Positions 43,154 through 52,577 of a stretch of DNA of 64,000 nt are shown one piece after another. The notes under the pieces were generated by a model, which saw nothing but the letters and a program-made list of their open reading frames with translations, had not been told where the DNA came from and did not search any database. The position numbers were made by a program, and so were the translations under genes. This DNA comes from an uncultured beta proteobacterium (GTDB lineage: Bacteria > Pseudomonadota > Gammaproteobacteria > Burkholderiales > Burkholderiaceae_C). The stretch spans positions 1 to 64,000 of the forward strand of contig CAIJRK010000023.1 in the NCBI GenBank assembly GCA_903823025.1, read 5' to 3'. Within the stretch, counting starts at the first letter, position 1, and every line of letters starts with the position of its first letter.

Positions 43154-44728
43154 ATGGATGAGCTGATTAGTCAATTCGCCACGATTGCCAAAGGCATGTG
43201 GAAACACCGCTGGCTGGGCCTTCTAGTCGCCTGGATCGGCACGGGTATCGGGTCTGTAGCGGTGCTGTCTGTGCCCGATAAATACGAGGCCACAGCCCGG
43301 ATTTTTGTCGATACCCAGTCTATTTTGAAGCCGCTAATGTCGGGGCTGGCGGTGCAGCCTAATGTCGATCAGCAAGTGATGATGTTGAGTCGAACGCTCA
43401 TTAGTCGCCCCAACATTGAAAAGCTGATTCGCATGGCTGATCTTGATTTACAAAATCAGTCAAAAACAGAACAAGAGGCCTTGATTGACCGCTTAATGAA
43501 AACACTGGAGATTAAAAACGAGGGGCGCGATAACCTGTATGTGTTGTCCTACCGGGCAGCCAGCCCCGAAAAAGCTAAAAAAGTAGTGCAGTCGCTGGTT
43601 TCAATTTTTATTGAATCCAGTCTGGGTGATAACCGCAAGGACTCCAACACGGCCAGAAAGTTTATTGATGACCAGATCAAGTCCTATGTTGTCAAGCTGG
43701 AAGAAGCCGAGACACGGTTAAAAGATTTCAAGGTTAGAAGTATTGAACTTCAAACCGGAGATGGCAAAGATATGGTGGATCAGCTGGGCGGCGTGAGTAA
43801 TCAACTGCGGCAAGCCAGGCTGGAATTGCGCGAGGCAGAAAATGCACGCGATGCAGCCCGGCAGCAGCTGGAAATTGAAAAAAATCAAAATCTGGATATT
43901 TCCTCACGGAGTCTGATGCAAGAGTCGGCGACCTCCATCGCGACTCCTGAAATTGACAGCCGGATTGAATTCCAGCGACGCAACCTGGATGCCTTGTTGC
44001 AACGCTTTACCGAGGCGCATCCTGATGTATCGGGCGCCCGGCGTCTGATTCAGGAGCTGGAGGTTCTCAAGCGAAAAGAGGTTGACATTCTTCGCCAAAA
44101 TGCGATGGCTAACCCGGCCTCTACCTCCAGCAATAGTCTGGTTTATCAGGAGTTGAACCGTTTGCTGGCGGGTTCAGAGGTGCAAGTGGCTTCGCTACAG
44201 GCGCGCGTGAGTGAGTATGAATTGCGGTTTCAAAAAGCGCGTGAGTTGATGAAAACGTCACCGCAAGTTGAAGCTGAGTTTGCCCAGTTGAACCGTGACT
44301 ACGACAACAACAAGAAAAACTACAACGACTTGGTGAGTCGGCGCGAGTCCGCCGCGATGTCGGGCGAGCTGGATAGTGCGGCGGGTATGGCGGACTTTCG
44401 TTTGATTGATCCGCCCCGTGCCTCCTCCAAACCGGTGGCGCCAAATCGTCTTTTGCTCATGCCGTTGGCTTTGTTTTTAGCCTTGGGTGCCGGGCTGGCT
44501 GTGGCTTTTATGGCAAGTCAATTACGGGCTGTTTTTTATGATGCCCGTTCCTTGAAAAATGCCGTAGATCTGCCTTTGCTGGGGGTTGTGACATTTGTCA
44601 TGGGTGCCGGAGCCGTCCGCAAAGAAAGGTCGAACCTCACCCGTTTTCTGGTCGCTTTTGGCGGGTTGATTGGCATCTTTATAGCCGGGATGATTGTCTT
44701 ATCTTTAATGTCGGGTTGGGCGGGATAA
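43154..44728 (+). CDS. XrtA-type polysaccharide chain-length determinant
   Basis: A 524-residue inner-membrane Wzz/GumC-like co-polymerase. It has a first membrane segment near 17-38 (WLGLLVAWIGTGIGSVAVL), a long periplasmic coiled-coil region (about 150-420, many Glu/Arg/Gln), and C-terminal membrane segments near 430-455 and 490-512. DPPRASSKPVAPNRLLLMP before the second segment is the conserved proline-rich stretch. It sets chain length together with the kinase encoded four bases downstream. Confidence 0.92.
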   Translation: MDELISQFATIAKGMWKHRWLGLLVAWIGTGIGSVAVLSVPDKYEATARIFVDTQSILKPLMSGLAVQPNVDQQVMMLSRTLISRPNIEKLIRMADLDLQNQSKTEQEALIDRLMKTLEIKNEGRDNLYVLSYRAASPEKAKKVVQSLVSIFIESSLGDNRKDSNTARKFIDDQIKSYVVKLEEAETRLKDFKVRSIELQTGDGKDMVDQLGGVSNQLRQARLELREAENARDAARQQLEIEKNQNLDISSRSLMQESATSIATPEIDSRIEFQRRNLDALLQRFTEAHPDVSGARRLIQELEVLKRKEVDILRQNAMANPASTSSNSLVYQELNRLLAGSEVQVASLQARVSEYELRFQKARELMKTSPQVEAEFAQLNRDYDNNKKNYNDLVSRRESAAMSGELDSAAGMADFRLIDPPRASSKPVAPNRLLLMPLALFLALGAGLAVAFMASQLRAVFYDARSLKNAVDLPLLGVVTFVMGAGAVRKERSNLTRFLVAFGGLIGIFIAGMIVLSLMSGWAG

Positions 44729-44732
44729 ATCA

Positions 44733-45686
44733 ATGAAAAATAGTTTGATTGAGCAGGCGGCACAACGCCTGGAACAGCTGCGTCAGGCCGGTGCCGAGAT
44801 GGCGACTGCCGCCCCCGCTGATGCTGGCGTTCAAAGGGCCAGCCAGCCTGTAGAACAGGTCACACCAGCGCCTGAAGCTGAACTGACAACGCCGCTGCTA
44901 TCGCGCCGTGTCGAGATTGATCTTGAGGCGATAGCGCTGGCCGGCATTGTCAGTCCTAATGCGCCACGGTCCCAGATTGCCGATCAGTTTCGGGTCATCA
45001 AGCGCCCCCTCATCAGCAACGCGATGGGCAAGGGGCCGACCCCGATTGAGAACGGCAACTTGATTATGGTAACCAGTGCCCTGCCCGGCGAGGGCAAGAG
45101 CTTTACTGCGATTAATCTGGCCATGAGTATGGCTACCGAACTGGACTACACCGTGATGCTGGTGGATGCCGATGTGGCGCGTCCTTCCGTGATGTCGATG
45201 TTGGGACTGGTATCCGGGCCGGGCCTGCTTGATTTGGTGTTTGACGAATCCAAGGATTTGTCGGACATGCTGTTGAAAACCAATATTGAAAAACTCACAC
45301 TCCTACCCAGTGGCACGCCTCATGCCAAAGCGACTGAATTACTCGCCAGTGATTCGATGATTCGCTTGCTCAAAGATATGGCGAATCGTTATGCCGACCG
45401 CATCATTATTTTTGATTCACCGCCTTTGCTTCTCACGACCGAGGCCCGCGTGTTGGCCTCCCACATGGGGCAGATTGTGATGGTGGTGCAAGCTGAAAAA
45501 ACATTGCAGTCTGAGGTAAGACAGGCGCTCGCGACGATTGAATCTTGCCCGGTTAAATTGATGTTGCTGAATCAGGCTAAAACCTTCTCGCATGGCAAGT
45601 ATGGTTACGGGTATGGTTACGGGTATGGCTACGGCTATGGGGGCGGCTATGGGGGCGGCTATGGGTCTGTGCAGCCGGCACTTTAG
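44733..45686 (+). CDS. XrtA-type tyrosine autokinase with a Tyr-Gly-repeat tail
   Basis: A 317-residue cytoplasmic BY-kinase. Walker A is ALPGEGKSFTAINLA near 112-126, Walker A' VMLVDADVARPSVM near 142-155, and Walker B IIIFDSPPLLL near 225-235. The C-terminus is a tail of alternating Tyr and Gly (about residues 290-312), the autophosphorylation cluster, encoded by short repeats at 45600-45665. Phosphorylation would control assembly of the polysaccharide machine; the phosphatase at 41796-42281 is the likely opponent. The following gene begins inside this tail. Confidence 0.93.
   Translation: MKNSLIEQAAQRLEQLRQAGAEMATAAPADAGVQRASQPVEQVTPAPEAELTTPLLSRRVEIDLEAIALAGIVSPNAPRSQIADQFRVIKRPLISNAMGKGPTPIENGNLIMVTSALPGEGKSFTAINLAMSMATELDYTVMLVDADVARPSVMSMLGLVSGPGLLDLVFDESKDLSDMLLKTNIEKLTLLPSGTPHAKATELLASDSMIRLLKDMANRYADRIIIFDSPPLLLTTEARVLASHMGQIVMVVQAEKTLQSEVRQALATIESCPVKLMLLNQAKTFSHGKYGYGYGYGYGYGYGGGYGGGYGSVQPAL
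45600..45665 (+). repeat. Short-period repeat read in two frames
   Basis: A tract built of TATGGTTACGGG-like 12-base units (then TATGGGGGCGGC) codes Tyr-Gly repeats of the kinase in one frame. In the next gene's frame it gives in-frame ATGs at 45601, 45613, 45625, 45637, 45649 and 45661. Gain or loss of 12 bases keeps both frames. Confidence 0.9.
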
Positions 45687-47163
45687 TCGGGTCGGCGGCT
45701 TGCTGATCCTGGGGTCGGCGGCGGTCTCGGCGCAGGTCATGACCGTGGTGCCACGGGTCTCGGTGAGCGAGATTTTCACGGACAACGTGCGGCTGACATC
45801 CACCGGAAAACAAGCCGAACAAGTGACTGAAATCAGTCCCGGTGTGACGATGAGCAGTAGCGCCGGGCGGCTCCAGGGCTACTTTGATTATTCGCTGATC
45901 GAATCGGGTTACGCGCAAAACTCGTCACCCCGGCGCACCCAACATGCGCTCACCACTTTCGGCACCCTGGAGGCGGTCGATAACTGGGCTTATCTTGATT
46001 TTGGTGGCTCTATTTCGCAGCAGGCGACCTCTGCTTTTGGCACACAGTCCATCGGCAATACGGCTTTGAATGCCAACAAATCCGAGGTCTCCAGCTACCG
46101 GTTGTCGCCTTATCTGCGTGGCCCGCTGGGCAACTTGGCCAACTACGAAGCGCGTTACAGCCAGACGCTCACACAAAGTGCTTCTATTGCGGATTCTCGC
46201 GTGACAGCGGCTGAAGCCTTGTTGCGCGTGAGCGCCAGCACGGCCTTTCGTCAACTGGGCTGGTCGGCCAGTGTCAACCAAAGCCGCGTGGACTACAGTG
46301 CGGGTCGCACCACGGATTCAGACCGGTTGAATCTGGGTCTGTCCTACTTGCTGACACCTCAACTCAGTGTGTCGGTCAATGGCGGGCGAGAAGCGACCAA
46401 CTACACCGGTTTCGACACACAAAGTGCGACCACGCATGGCGTTGGCATGAACTGGTCACCCTCGGATACGACCCGAATTTCAGCCTCAAAAGATAGCCGT
46501 CCATTTGGCGATACCCATAGCGTGCGCCTGGAACACCGCACCGCGCGCACCGCCTGGACTTTTACCGATACCCGGGATGTCTCGTCCACACCCAGCCAGT
46601 CCGGCTTGACCAGCATCGGCCCGATCTACGATATTTTGTACAGCCAGTTTGCCACGGTCGTCCCTGACCCGCTGGCCCGGGCGCAACTGGTGAATGCCTA
46701 CATGCAAGCCAATGGCATTCGTCCTGATCAGGTCGTTCTCAGTAGTTTCTTAACATCAGCCATGGCTGTTCAACGTCGGCAAGATTTGGTGTTTGCCGTC
46801 TTGGGCGTGCGCGACACGATCACTTTTATTGCCACCCGTACTGACAGTCACCGGCTTGATACGCTGTCCATCGCGCAGGATGATTTGACGTCCTCGTCGA
46901 GCGTTCGTCAACGCGGGTTCACGGCCAGTTATTCGCATCGGCTGACACCGGATTATTCATTGGGAATTTTTGCCTCCCAGCAAAACACATCGGATGGCAC
47001 GGGCTTGCAAGACAGCAAGTTGCGCTCTGTGAACGTCAATTTGAGTGGTCGGGTGGGCCAAAAATCCAGTGTCGCGCTGGGGCTTCGGCACACACGCTTT
47101 AGCAGCCCTCTGACCCCCTATGACGAGACGGCTGTCACCTTTAATCTAAACACGCAGTTTTGA
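45661..47163 (+). CDS. XrtA-associated outer-membrane beta-barrel protein (TIGR03016-like)
   Basis: About 500 residues. From ATG 45661 the protein has a signal peptide (RHFSRVGGLLILGSAAVSA) followed by a long run of alternating polar and hydrophobic strands ending in VTFNLNTQF, the aromatic-terminal strand expected of an outer-membrane barrel. Its position in the XrtA operon matches the TIGR03016 group, thought to act in polysaccharide export. The frame is open to 45592 with several ATGs in the repeat tract; 45661 is preferred because it gives a normal signal peptide. It overlaps the kinase gene by 26 bases. Confidence 0.85.
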   Translation: MGLCSRHFSRVGGLLILGSAAVSAQVMTVVPRVSVSEIFTDNVRLTSTGKQAEQVTEISPGVTMSSSAGRLQGYFDYSLIESGYAQNSSPRRTQHALTTFGTLEAVDNWAYLDFGGSISQQATSAFGTQSIGNTALNANKSEVSSYRLSPYLRGPLGNLANYEARYSQTLTQSASIADSRVTAAEALLRVSASTAFRQLGWSASVNQSRVDYSAGRTTDSDRLNLGLSYLLTPQLSVSVNGGREATNYTGFDTQSATTHGVGMNWSPSDTTRISASKDSRPFGDTHSVRLEHRTARTAWTFTDTRDVSSTPSQSGLTSIGPIYDILYSQFATVVPDPLARAQLVNAYMQANGIRPDQVVLSSFLTSAMAVQRRQDLVFAVLGVRDTITFIATRTDSHRLDTLSIAQDDLTSSSSVRQRGFTASYSHRLTPDYSLGIFASQQNTSDGTGLQDSKLRSVNVNLSGRVGQKSSVALGLRHTRFSSPLTPYDETAVTFNLNTQF

Positions 47164-47166
47164 CCT

Positions 47167-48231
47167 ATGTACGAAACGTTTTACGGTTTAACCAGCAAAC
47201 CCTTTCAACTCAACCCGGACCCCGGTTTCTACTTTAGTAGCAAACCGCACCGGCGCGCCAAAGCCTACCTGGACTACGGCGTCCAACGTAACGAAGGTTT
47301 TATTGTGATCACCGGGGAGGTGGGCGCGGGCAAGACCACGATTGTGCGTGGCTTGCTCGCTAACCTGAATCCGGATCAAGTCGTAAGCGCTCATTTGGTG
47401 ACCACGCAACTCGATGCCGAGGACACCTTGCGCATGGTCGGTGCCGCTTTTGGGGTGCGGGTTAAAGACCTCTCAAAAGCCGATGTCTTGATGGCGTTAG
47501 AGGCTTTTTTGGTCGAGCAGATATTGCTGGGAAAACGCTGTTTGTTGGTGGTCGATGAGGCCCAAAATTTAACCCCGCGTGCGGTAGAAGAACTGCGCAT
47601 GTTGTCTAACTTTCAGCACGGACAACAAGCGCTGTTACAGACTTTTTTAGTGGGTCAGCCCGAGTTCAGGACGATTCTGCAAAGCCCCACGATGCAGCAA
47701 CTCAAGCAACGTGTGACCGCCAGTTGCCATATTGGACCGCTCGACTTGAACGAGACGCAGGGCTACATCCTGCATCGCCTGAAATGTGTCGGTGCTACGC
47801 CGGAGCGGCCCAGTTTTGATGGCCCCGCGTTTGAGGCAATTTTCAAAGCCTCGGGCGGTATTCCGCGCCGCATTAACTTTCTTTGTGACCGTTTGTTATT
47901 GCTGGGATTTTTGAACGATAAACAGGCTTTTGGCCTTGAGGCGGTCAACGAAATTATCAGCGAGATGCGGGACGAAGTTGCCGCACCGCTGACTGGCGCC
48001 CCCACGCAACCTTTGCAAGCGGTTGATCTTGACAAGTTGCAAATCACGCCCGGTTTGGCCGCCGTGATGGTCAGTCAGATTGACACGCTGGGCGTTGAGC
48101 AGTACGACGCCCGTTTGCGGCGCATGGAGGGCAGCGTTCTGCGTCTGGAGCGCATCAATCTGGAGGTGCTGGTGATGCTGCAAAAACTTGTCTCAGTCGT
48201 TCAAAAAACCAGTCAGGAGCAACCGTTATGA
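47167..48231 (+). CDS. XrtA-associated ATPase (ExeA-like)
   Basis: A 354-residue AAA+ ATPase: MYETFYGLTSKPFQLNPDP is the standard start, Walker A GEVGAGKTT near 45-53, Walker B LLVVDEAQNL near 122-131, and the C-terminal region contains short helices. Proteins of this group are encoded in nearly all XrtA loci; the exact job is unknown but probably concerns the assembly of the export machinery. The gene follows the barrel gene by 3 bases and overlaps the next by 4. Confidence 0.93.
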   Translation: MYETFYGLTSKPFQLNPDPGFYFSSKPHRRAKAYLDYGVQRNEGFIVITGEVGAGKTTIVRGLLANLNPDQVVSAHLVTTQLDAEDTLRMVGAAFGVRVKDLSKADVLMALEAFLVEQILLGKRCLLVVDEAQNLTPRAVEELRMLSNFQHGQQALLQTFLVGQPEFRTILQSPTMQQLKQRVTASCHIGPLDLNETQGYILHRLKCVGATPERPSFDGPAFEAIFKASGGIPRRINFLCDRLLLLGFLNDKQAFGLEAVNEIISEMRDEVAAPLTGAPTQPLQAVDLDKLQITPGLAAVMVSQIDTLGVEQYDARLRRMEGSVLRLERINLEVLVMLQKLVSVVQKTSQEQPL

Positions 48232-49400
48232 GCCTCTTAAATCCCGTCATTTGCGTCGTCGGCGCCCGTCCTAATTTCATGAAGATGGCGCCTATTCTGC
48301 GGGCCATGGCCGCCCATGTGCCGCCCTTGCCGGTGCTCTTGGTACACACCGGTCAGCACTATGACAAAGACATGAGCGCGCGTTTGTTTGATGACCTGAA
48401 GCTGCCCGCGCCCGACTTTAATCTTGACGTTGGTTCAGGCACTCATGCGGTTCAAACTGCTGATGTGATGCGCCGTTTTGAGCCGGTAGTCGATGCCCAT
48501 TCACCGGCTTGTATCGCGGTTGTAGGCGACGTTAATTCAACCCTGGCTTGCGCCTTGGTCGCTGTTAAAAAAGGGATTCCGGTGGTGCATATCGAGGCGG
48601 GTTTGCGCAGCCACGACCGCACCATGCCGGAGGAGATCAACCGCATTCTGACCGACCAAATATCAGATCGGCTCTACACCACCGAGCGCAGTGCGCAAGA
48701 CAATTTGCTGCTTGAAGGTGTGCCGGCGAGCCATATCAGTTTTGTGGGTAATGTCATGATTGACTCGGTCTTTTTTGGCCGAACCAGTGCCCGGCGCGCG
48801 CAGACCACGCTGCAAGCTTATCAAGCCGACACGCGGGTTTTGAATGCCTCTGCCGGTTACGGCGTGGTGACCCTGCACCGCCCCGCCAATGTTGACGATC
48901 CCGATGTGTTGCGCGCTTTGCTGGGCGTGTTGCGCGATGTCGCCGCGCGCTTGCCGTTGGTGTTTGCCTTGCATCCGCGCACCCGCCACAACATCGACCG
49001 TTTTGGTTTGATGGGGTTGGTGGAGCCAGCGCGCATGGTGTTGTTACCGCCCCAAGGCTACCTCGATATGCTGGGTTTGATGGCCGGAGCCACCGTGGTG
49101 TTGACCGACTCCGGCGGCTTGCAGGAAGAAACCACGGCGCTAGGCGTGCCCTGCCTGACGCTACGCGAGAACACCGAGCGCCCGATCACGGTCGAGCAAG
49201 GCACCAACCTCTTGGTCGGGCGTGACCGCGTCGCGATTCTGAGCGCGGTGCAAGATATTTTGGCCGGACGCGGCAAGCGCGGGCGCGTGCCTGAACTGTG
49301 GGACGGCCATGCGGGCGAGCGCATTGCCGCTGATTTGTACGCCTGGCTCAAGCAGCGTCAAACCAGCACGGACAAGGCCACGACCTTGTTGGCGGCGTAA
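48228..49400 (+). CDS. wecB: UDP-N-acetylglucosamine 2-epimerase (non-hydrolysing)
   Basis: Interconverts UDP-GlcNAc and UDP-ManNAc for polysaccharide synthesis. VVGARPNFMKMAPILRAM, HTGQHYDKDMSARLFDDL, VVHIEAGLRSHDRTMPEE and LTDSGGLQEETTALG are conserved blocks, with the catalytic Asp, Glu and His region near 95-215. 390 residues, slightly above the usual 370-380, with a short Thr-rich tail. The start overlaps the preceding ATPase stop by four bases. Confidence 0.95.
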   Translation: MSLLNPVICVVGARPNFMKMAPILRAMAAHVPPLPVLLVHTGQHYDKDMSARLFDDLKLPAPDFNLDVGSGTHAVQTADVMRRFEPVVDAHSPACIAVVGDVNSTLACALVAVKKGIPVVHIEAGLRSHDRTMPEEINRILTDQISDRLYTTERSAQDNLLLEGVPASHISFVGNVMIDSVFFGRTSARRAQTTLQAYQADTRVLNASAGYGVVTLHRPANVDDPDVLRALLGVLRDVAARLPLVFALHPRTRHNIDRFGLMGLVEPARMVLLPPQGYLDMLGLMAGATVVLTDSGGLQEETTALGVPCLTLRENTERPITVEQGTNLLVGRDRVAILSAVQDILAGRGKRGRVPELWDGHAGERIAADLYAWLKQRQTSTDKATTLLAA

Positions 49401-49412
49401 GGCACGCGCGGC

Positions 49413-50276
49413 ATGGCTGATTTCCCTGTGACCAATGCGCTGACGATTGATGTCGAGGACTACTTTCAGGTCTCTGCTTTTGCGCCTCATATTGCCCGTG
49501 ACGAATGGGGCACTCGTGAATGTCGGGTGGAGCGCAACGTGGAGGCCATTCTTGAAATGCTGGCGGCGAGCGACACCAAGGCGACTTTTTTTACGCTGGG
49601 CTGGATCGCCGAACGTTATCCGCAGTTGGTGTGCGCCATCGTCAATCAGGGGCATGAGCTGGCCAGCCACGGCTATGCGCATGAGCGCGTCAGTGATCAG
49701 ACAGCCGCTATTTTTCTAGCTGACATTCAGCGTGCCAAAAGTGTTCTCGAAGACCTGTCCGGTTGTGAGGTGAAGGGCTATCGGGCGCCTAGTTTTTCAA
49801 TCGGCAGCGGCAATCTTTGGGCCTTTGATTGTCTGGCCCAAGCCGGTTACCGCTACAGCTCCAGCGTCTATCCGATTCGCCATGACCACTACGGAATGCC
49901 AAACTCGCCCCGCTTTGCCTATGAAGTTCGCCCCGGTTTGCTGGAGATTCCGATCACCACCTTGCGGGTGTTTAACCGCAACCTGCCCTCCAGCGGCGGC
50001 GGCTACTTTCGGTTGTTGCCCTATGCGGTGTCGCGTTGGATGTTAGGCCGGGTTAATCGACAGGACGGCGAGGCGGGGGTGTTCTATTTCCACCCGTGGG
50101 AGATTGATACGGAGCAGCCGCGCGTGCCGGGCATCAGCCTCAAAACGCAGTTTCGGCATTACGTCAACCTTGACCGCATGGTCCCGCGTTTGAATCAACT
50201 CCTTGATGATTTCAAGTGGGGCCGGGTCGATCATGTTTTTTTAGCCAAACTGGCGCCCCTTGCGGTGGCCGCTTAG
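49413..50276 (+). CDS. XrtA-type polysaccharide deacetylase
   Basis: A 287-residue carbohydrate esterase family 4 enzyme (NodB-like) with DUF3473 end. ALTIDVEDYFQV near 10-21 holds the first metal/catalytic aspartates, KATFFTLGWIAERYP follows, GHELASHGYAHERV near 80-93 the histidine pair, and GYRAPSFSIG the last motif. It would remove acetyl groups from N-acetyl sugars of the polysaccharide. Thirteen bases separate it from wecB, and its end overlaps the open region before the FemAB-like gene. Confidence 0.94.
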   Translation: MADFPVTNALTIDVEDYFQVSAFAPHIARDEWGTRECRVERNVEAILEMLAASDTKATFFTLGWIAERYPQLVCAIVNQGHELASHGYAHERVSDQTAAIFLADIQRAKSVLEDLSGCEVKGYRAPSFSIGSGNLWAFDCLAQAGYRYSSSVYPIRHDHYGMPNSPRFAYEVRPGLLEIPITTLRVFNRNLPSSGGGYFRLLPYAVSRWMLGRVNRQDGEAGVFYFHPWEIDTEQPRVPGISLKTQFRHYVNLDRMVPRLNQLLDDFKWGRVDHVFLAKLAPLAVAA

Positions 50277-50283
50277 GACTTCC

Positions 50284-51321
50284 ATGCTGACCGTTAAACG
50301 CTTGTCGAGTCAAGATGCAGCCCTAGCGGCGCGCTGGGATGCGTTTGTCATGGCGTGTCCCGAGGCTACATTTTTTCATCGGGCGGGCTGGCAAAAAATT
50401 ATGCGCGAGGTGTTTCGCCATGACACCTACTTTTTGTATGTCGAGCAAGACGGCGATTGGCAGGGTGTGCTGCCGCTGGGTCATGTCAAGAGCTGGCTGT
50501 TTGGCAATGCGTTGGTGGGCCTGCCGTTTGCGGTCTATGGCGGCGTGGCGGCCCTTAATCCACAGGCTGCCGAAGCACTGGAACACGAGGCGCAACAAAT
50601 TGCCCGCCAGTTAGGCGTGGCACATCTTGAAACCCGCAATGTGCGCGCGCGTCATGCCGACTGGCCAACGCAAGACTTGTATGTCACCTTTCGCAAAGCT
50701 ATTCAGCCCGAGGAAGCAGCCAATTTACAGGCTATTCCGCGCAAGCAACGCGCCATGGTGCGCAAAGGTATCAAGCAAGGTCTGGTGAGCGCGTTGGATG
50801 GCGGGGTTGAACGCTTTTTTGCGCTCTATGCCGACAACGTCCATCGCCACGGCACACCCGCTATGCCCAAGCGCTACTTCAGCGCCCTGCGTGCTGAGTT
50901 TGGCGCGGACTGCGAGGTGTTGACCGTCTCCAGCGCCGAGGGGCGACCCTTGAGCAGCGTGCTGAGTTTCTACTTTCGTGATGAGGTGTTGCCCTACTAC
51001 GCGGGCGACGATGAAGCCGCGCGTGACCTCGCCGCCAACGATTTCAAATACTGGGAGCTGATGCGCCTGGCCTGCCAGCGCGGCCTGAAGGTGTTCGACT
51101 ATGGCCGAAGCAAACAAGGCACAGGCTCCTATGCATTCAAAAAAAACTGGGGTTTTGAGCCTGAAACGCTGCACTACGAGTACTGCCTCTACAAGCGTGA
51201 TGGCATTCCGCAAAACAACCCCTCCAACGCCAAATACAAATTACTGATAGAGACCTGGCGCCGCTTGCCATTAGGTCTGGCGAATTGGTTAGGTCCTTTT
51301 GTCGTTCGCAACCTGGGGTGA
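50284..51321 (+). CDS. FemAB-like XrtA-associated protein
   Basis: A 345-residue GNAT-fold protein of the FemAB type. WDAFVMACPEATFFHRAGW near 15-33 opens the first domain; FYFRDEVLPYYAGDDEAARD and YGRSKQGTGSYAFKKNWGF belong to the second. FemAB enzymes transfer amino acids from charged tRNAs; XrtA-associated members may decorate the polysaccharide with amino acids, which is unproven. ATG 50284 is preferred because the open frame to 50260 lies inside the deacetylase gene. Confidence 0.92.
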   Translation: MLTVKRLSSQDAALAARWDAFVMACPEATFFHRAGWQKIMREVFRHDTYFLYVEQDGDWQGVLPLGHVKSWLFGNALVGLPFAVYGGVAALNPQAAEALEHEAQQIARQLGVAHLETRNVRARHADWPTQDLYVTFRKAIQPEEAANLQAIPRKQRAMVRKGIKQGLVSALDGGVERFFALYADNVHRHGTPAMPKRYFSALRAEFGADCEVLTVSSAEGRPLSSVLSFYFRDEVLPYYAGDDEAARDLAANDFKYWELMRLACQRGLKVFDYGRSKQGTGSYAFKKNWGFEPETLHYEYCLYKRDGIPQNNPSNAKYKLLIETWRRLPLGLANWLGPFVVRNLG

Positions 51322-51329
51322 AAACACCG

Positions 51330-52577
51330 ATGAGTAACCTGCTTTTTCTGGTTCACCGCCTGCCTTTTCCGCCGAACAAGGGCGACAAGGTGCGCTCCTA
51401 TCATTTGCTCAAACACTTGACTGCCCGGCATCGCGTTTTTCTGGGCACCTTTGTCGATGATCCGCAGGATGAGGCCTATGTGCAGGACGTGCGTGATATG
51501 TGCCCTGATTTGCATGTAGTGCGGCTACACCCCCGCCTTGCCAAATTGCGCAGTCTCACGGGCTTGTTCACGCAACAGGCCTTGAGTCTGCGTTACTACC
51601 AGAATGCCGATATGCAACGCTGGGTAACCCAAATGCTGGCCGAAAATACGATAGATGCCATCGTCATTTTTTCATCCGTCATGGCGCAGTATGTCGAACC
51701 CTTGCCGGGTCAATCAAGTTCAAATCAGCCGCCTTTGCTGGTTGATTTTGTTGATGTCGATTCCGTCAAGTGGCTGCAATATGCCCACACGCACCGCTGG
51801 CCGTTGTCGTGGCTGTACCGGCGCGAAGGTGAACGGCTCAAAGCGTTTGAGCGTCATGTCGCCGCCCGTGCGACAAAGTCATTTTTTGTGACAGAAAACG
51901 AGGCAGCGCTATTTCAGGAGTTGGCGCCTGAATCAGCCCAAACGGTCGAGGCCATGAGCAATGGTGTTGATACCGATTACTTTGCGCCCGACCCGGCCAG
52001 GGTCTCGCCCTTTGCGGCGATTGCGCAAGCGGGCGGGCAGGCGCCGCTGGTATTTACCGGGGCGATGGACTACTGGCCCAACATGGATGCCGTCACCTGG
52101 TTTGTACGAGATATTTTTCCGCGTCTGCTGAAAAGTCGGCCACAACTTTGTTTCTATATTGTGGGTCGAAATCCGCCGCCCTCGATCTTGGCGTTGGCCT
52201 CGGCATCGGTGGTCGTCACTGGCACGGTCGTGGATGTGCGGCCTTATTTGCAATATGCGTCGGTTGTGGTTGCGCCGTTGCGCGTCGCCCGTGGTCTGCA
52301 AAACAAGATTCTTGAAGCGATGGCGATGGCGCGTCCGGTGGTGGCCTCGCAGTCTTGCGCCTATTCTATTAATGCCGGGCGCAGTGAACTCGTCAGCGCC
52401 TCCGGGGTGACCGGTTTTGTCCGCGAGATCGAAGCCTTGCTGAACGTACCAGCGCGTGCCGCCGCCGTTGGACAAGCGGCTCGACAACGGGTGCTTGAAC
52501 GCTACAGCTGGACCGCGCATTTGGGCCGCATTGACCGCTATCTGGTGGCCCCCTCTACCGAACAGGAGCACGGATGA
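51330..52577 (+). CDS. XrtA-system glycosyltransferase (TIGR03087-like)
   Basis: A 415-residue GT-B glycosyltransferase. LLFLVHRLPFPPNKGDKVR near the start is the hallmark of this XrtA group; VFTGAMDYWPNMDAVTWFV and VVAPLRVARGLQNKILEAM form the donor-binding half with the usual Glu. The sugar it adds is unknown. ATG 51330 is used; the frame to 51285 overlaps the FemAB gene. It overlaps the exosortase gene by four bases. Confidence 0.92.
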   Translation: MSNLLFLVHRLPFPPNKGDKVRSYHLLKHLTARHRVFLGTFVDDPQDEAYVQDVRDMCPDLHVVRLHPRLAKLRSLTGLFTQQALSLRYYQNADMQRWVTQMLAENTIDAIVIFSSVMAQYVEPLPGQSSSNQPPLLVDFVDVDSVKWLQYAHTHRWPLSWLYRREGERLKAFERHVAARATKSFFVTENEAALFQELAPESAQTVEAMSNGVDTDYFAPDPARVSPFAAIAQAGGQAPLVFTGAMDYWPNMDAVTWFVRDIFPRLLKSRPQLCFYIVGRNPPPSILALASASVVVTGTVVDVRPYLQYASVVVAPLRVARGLQNKILEAMAMARPVVASQSCAYSINAGRSELVSASGVTGFVREIEALLNVPARAAAVGQAARQRVLERYSWTAHLGRIDRYLVAPSTEQEHG

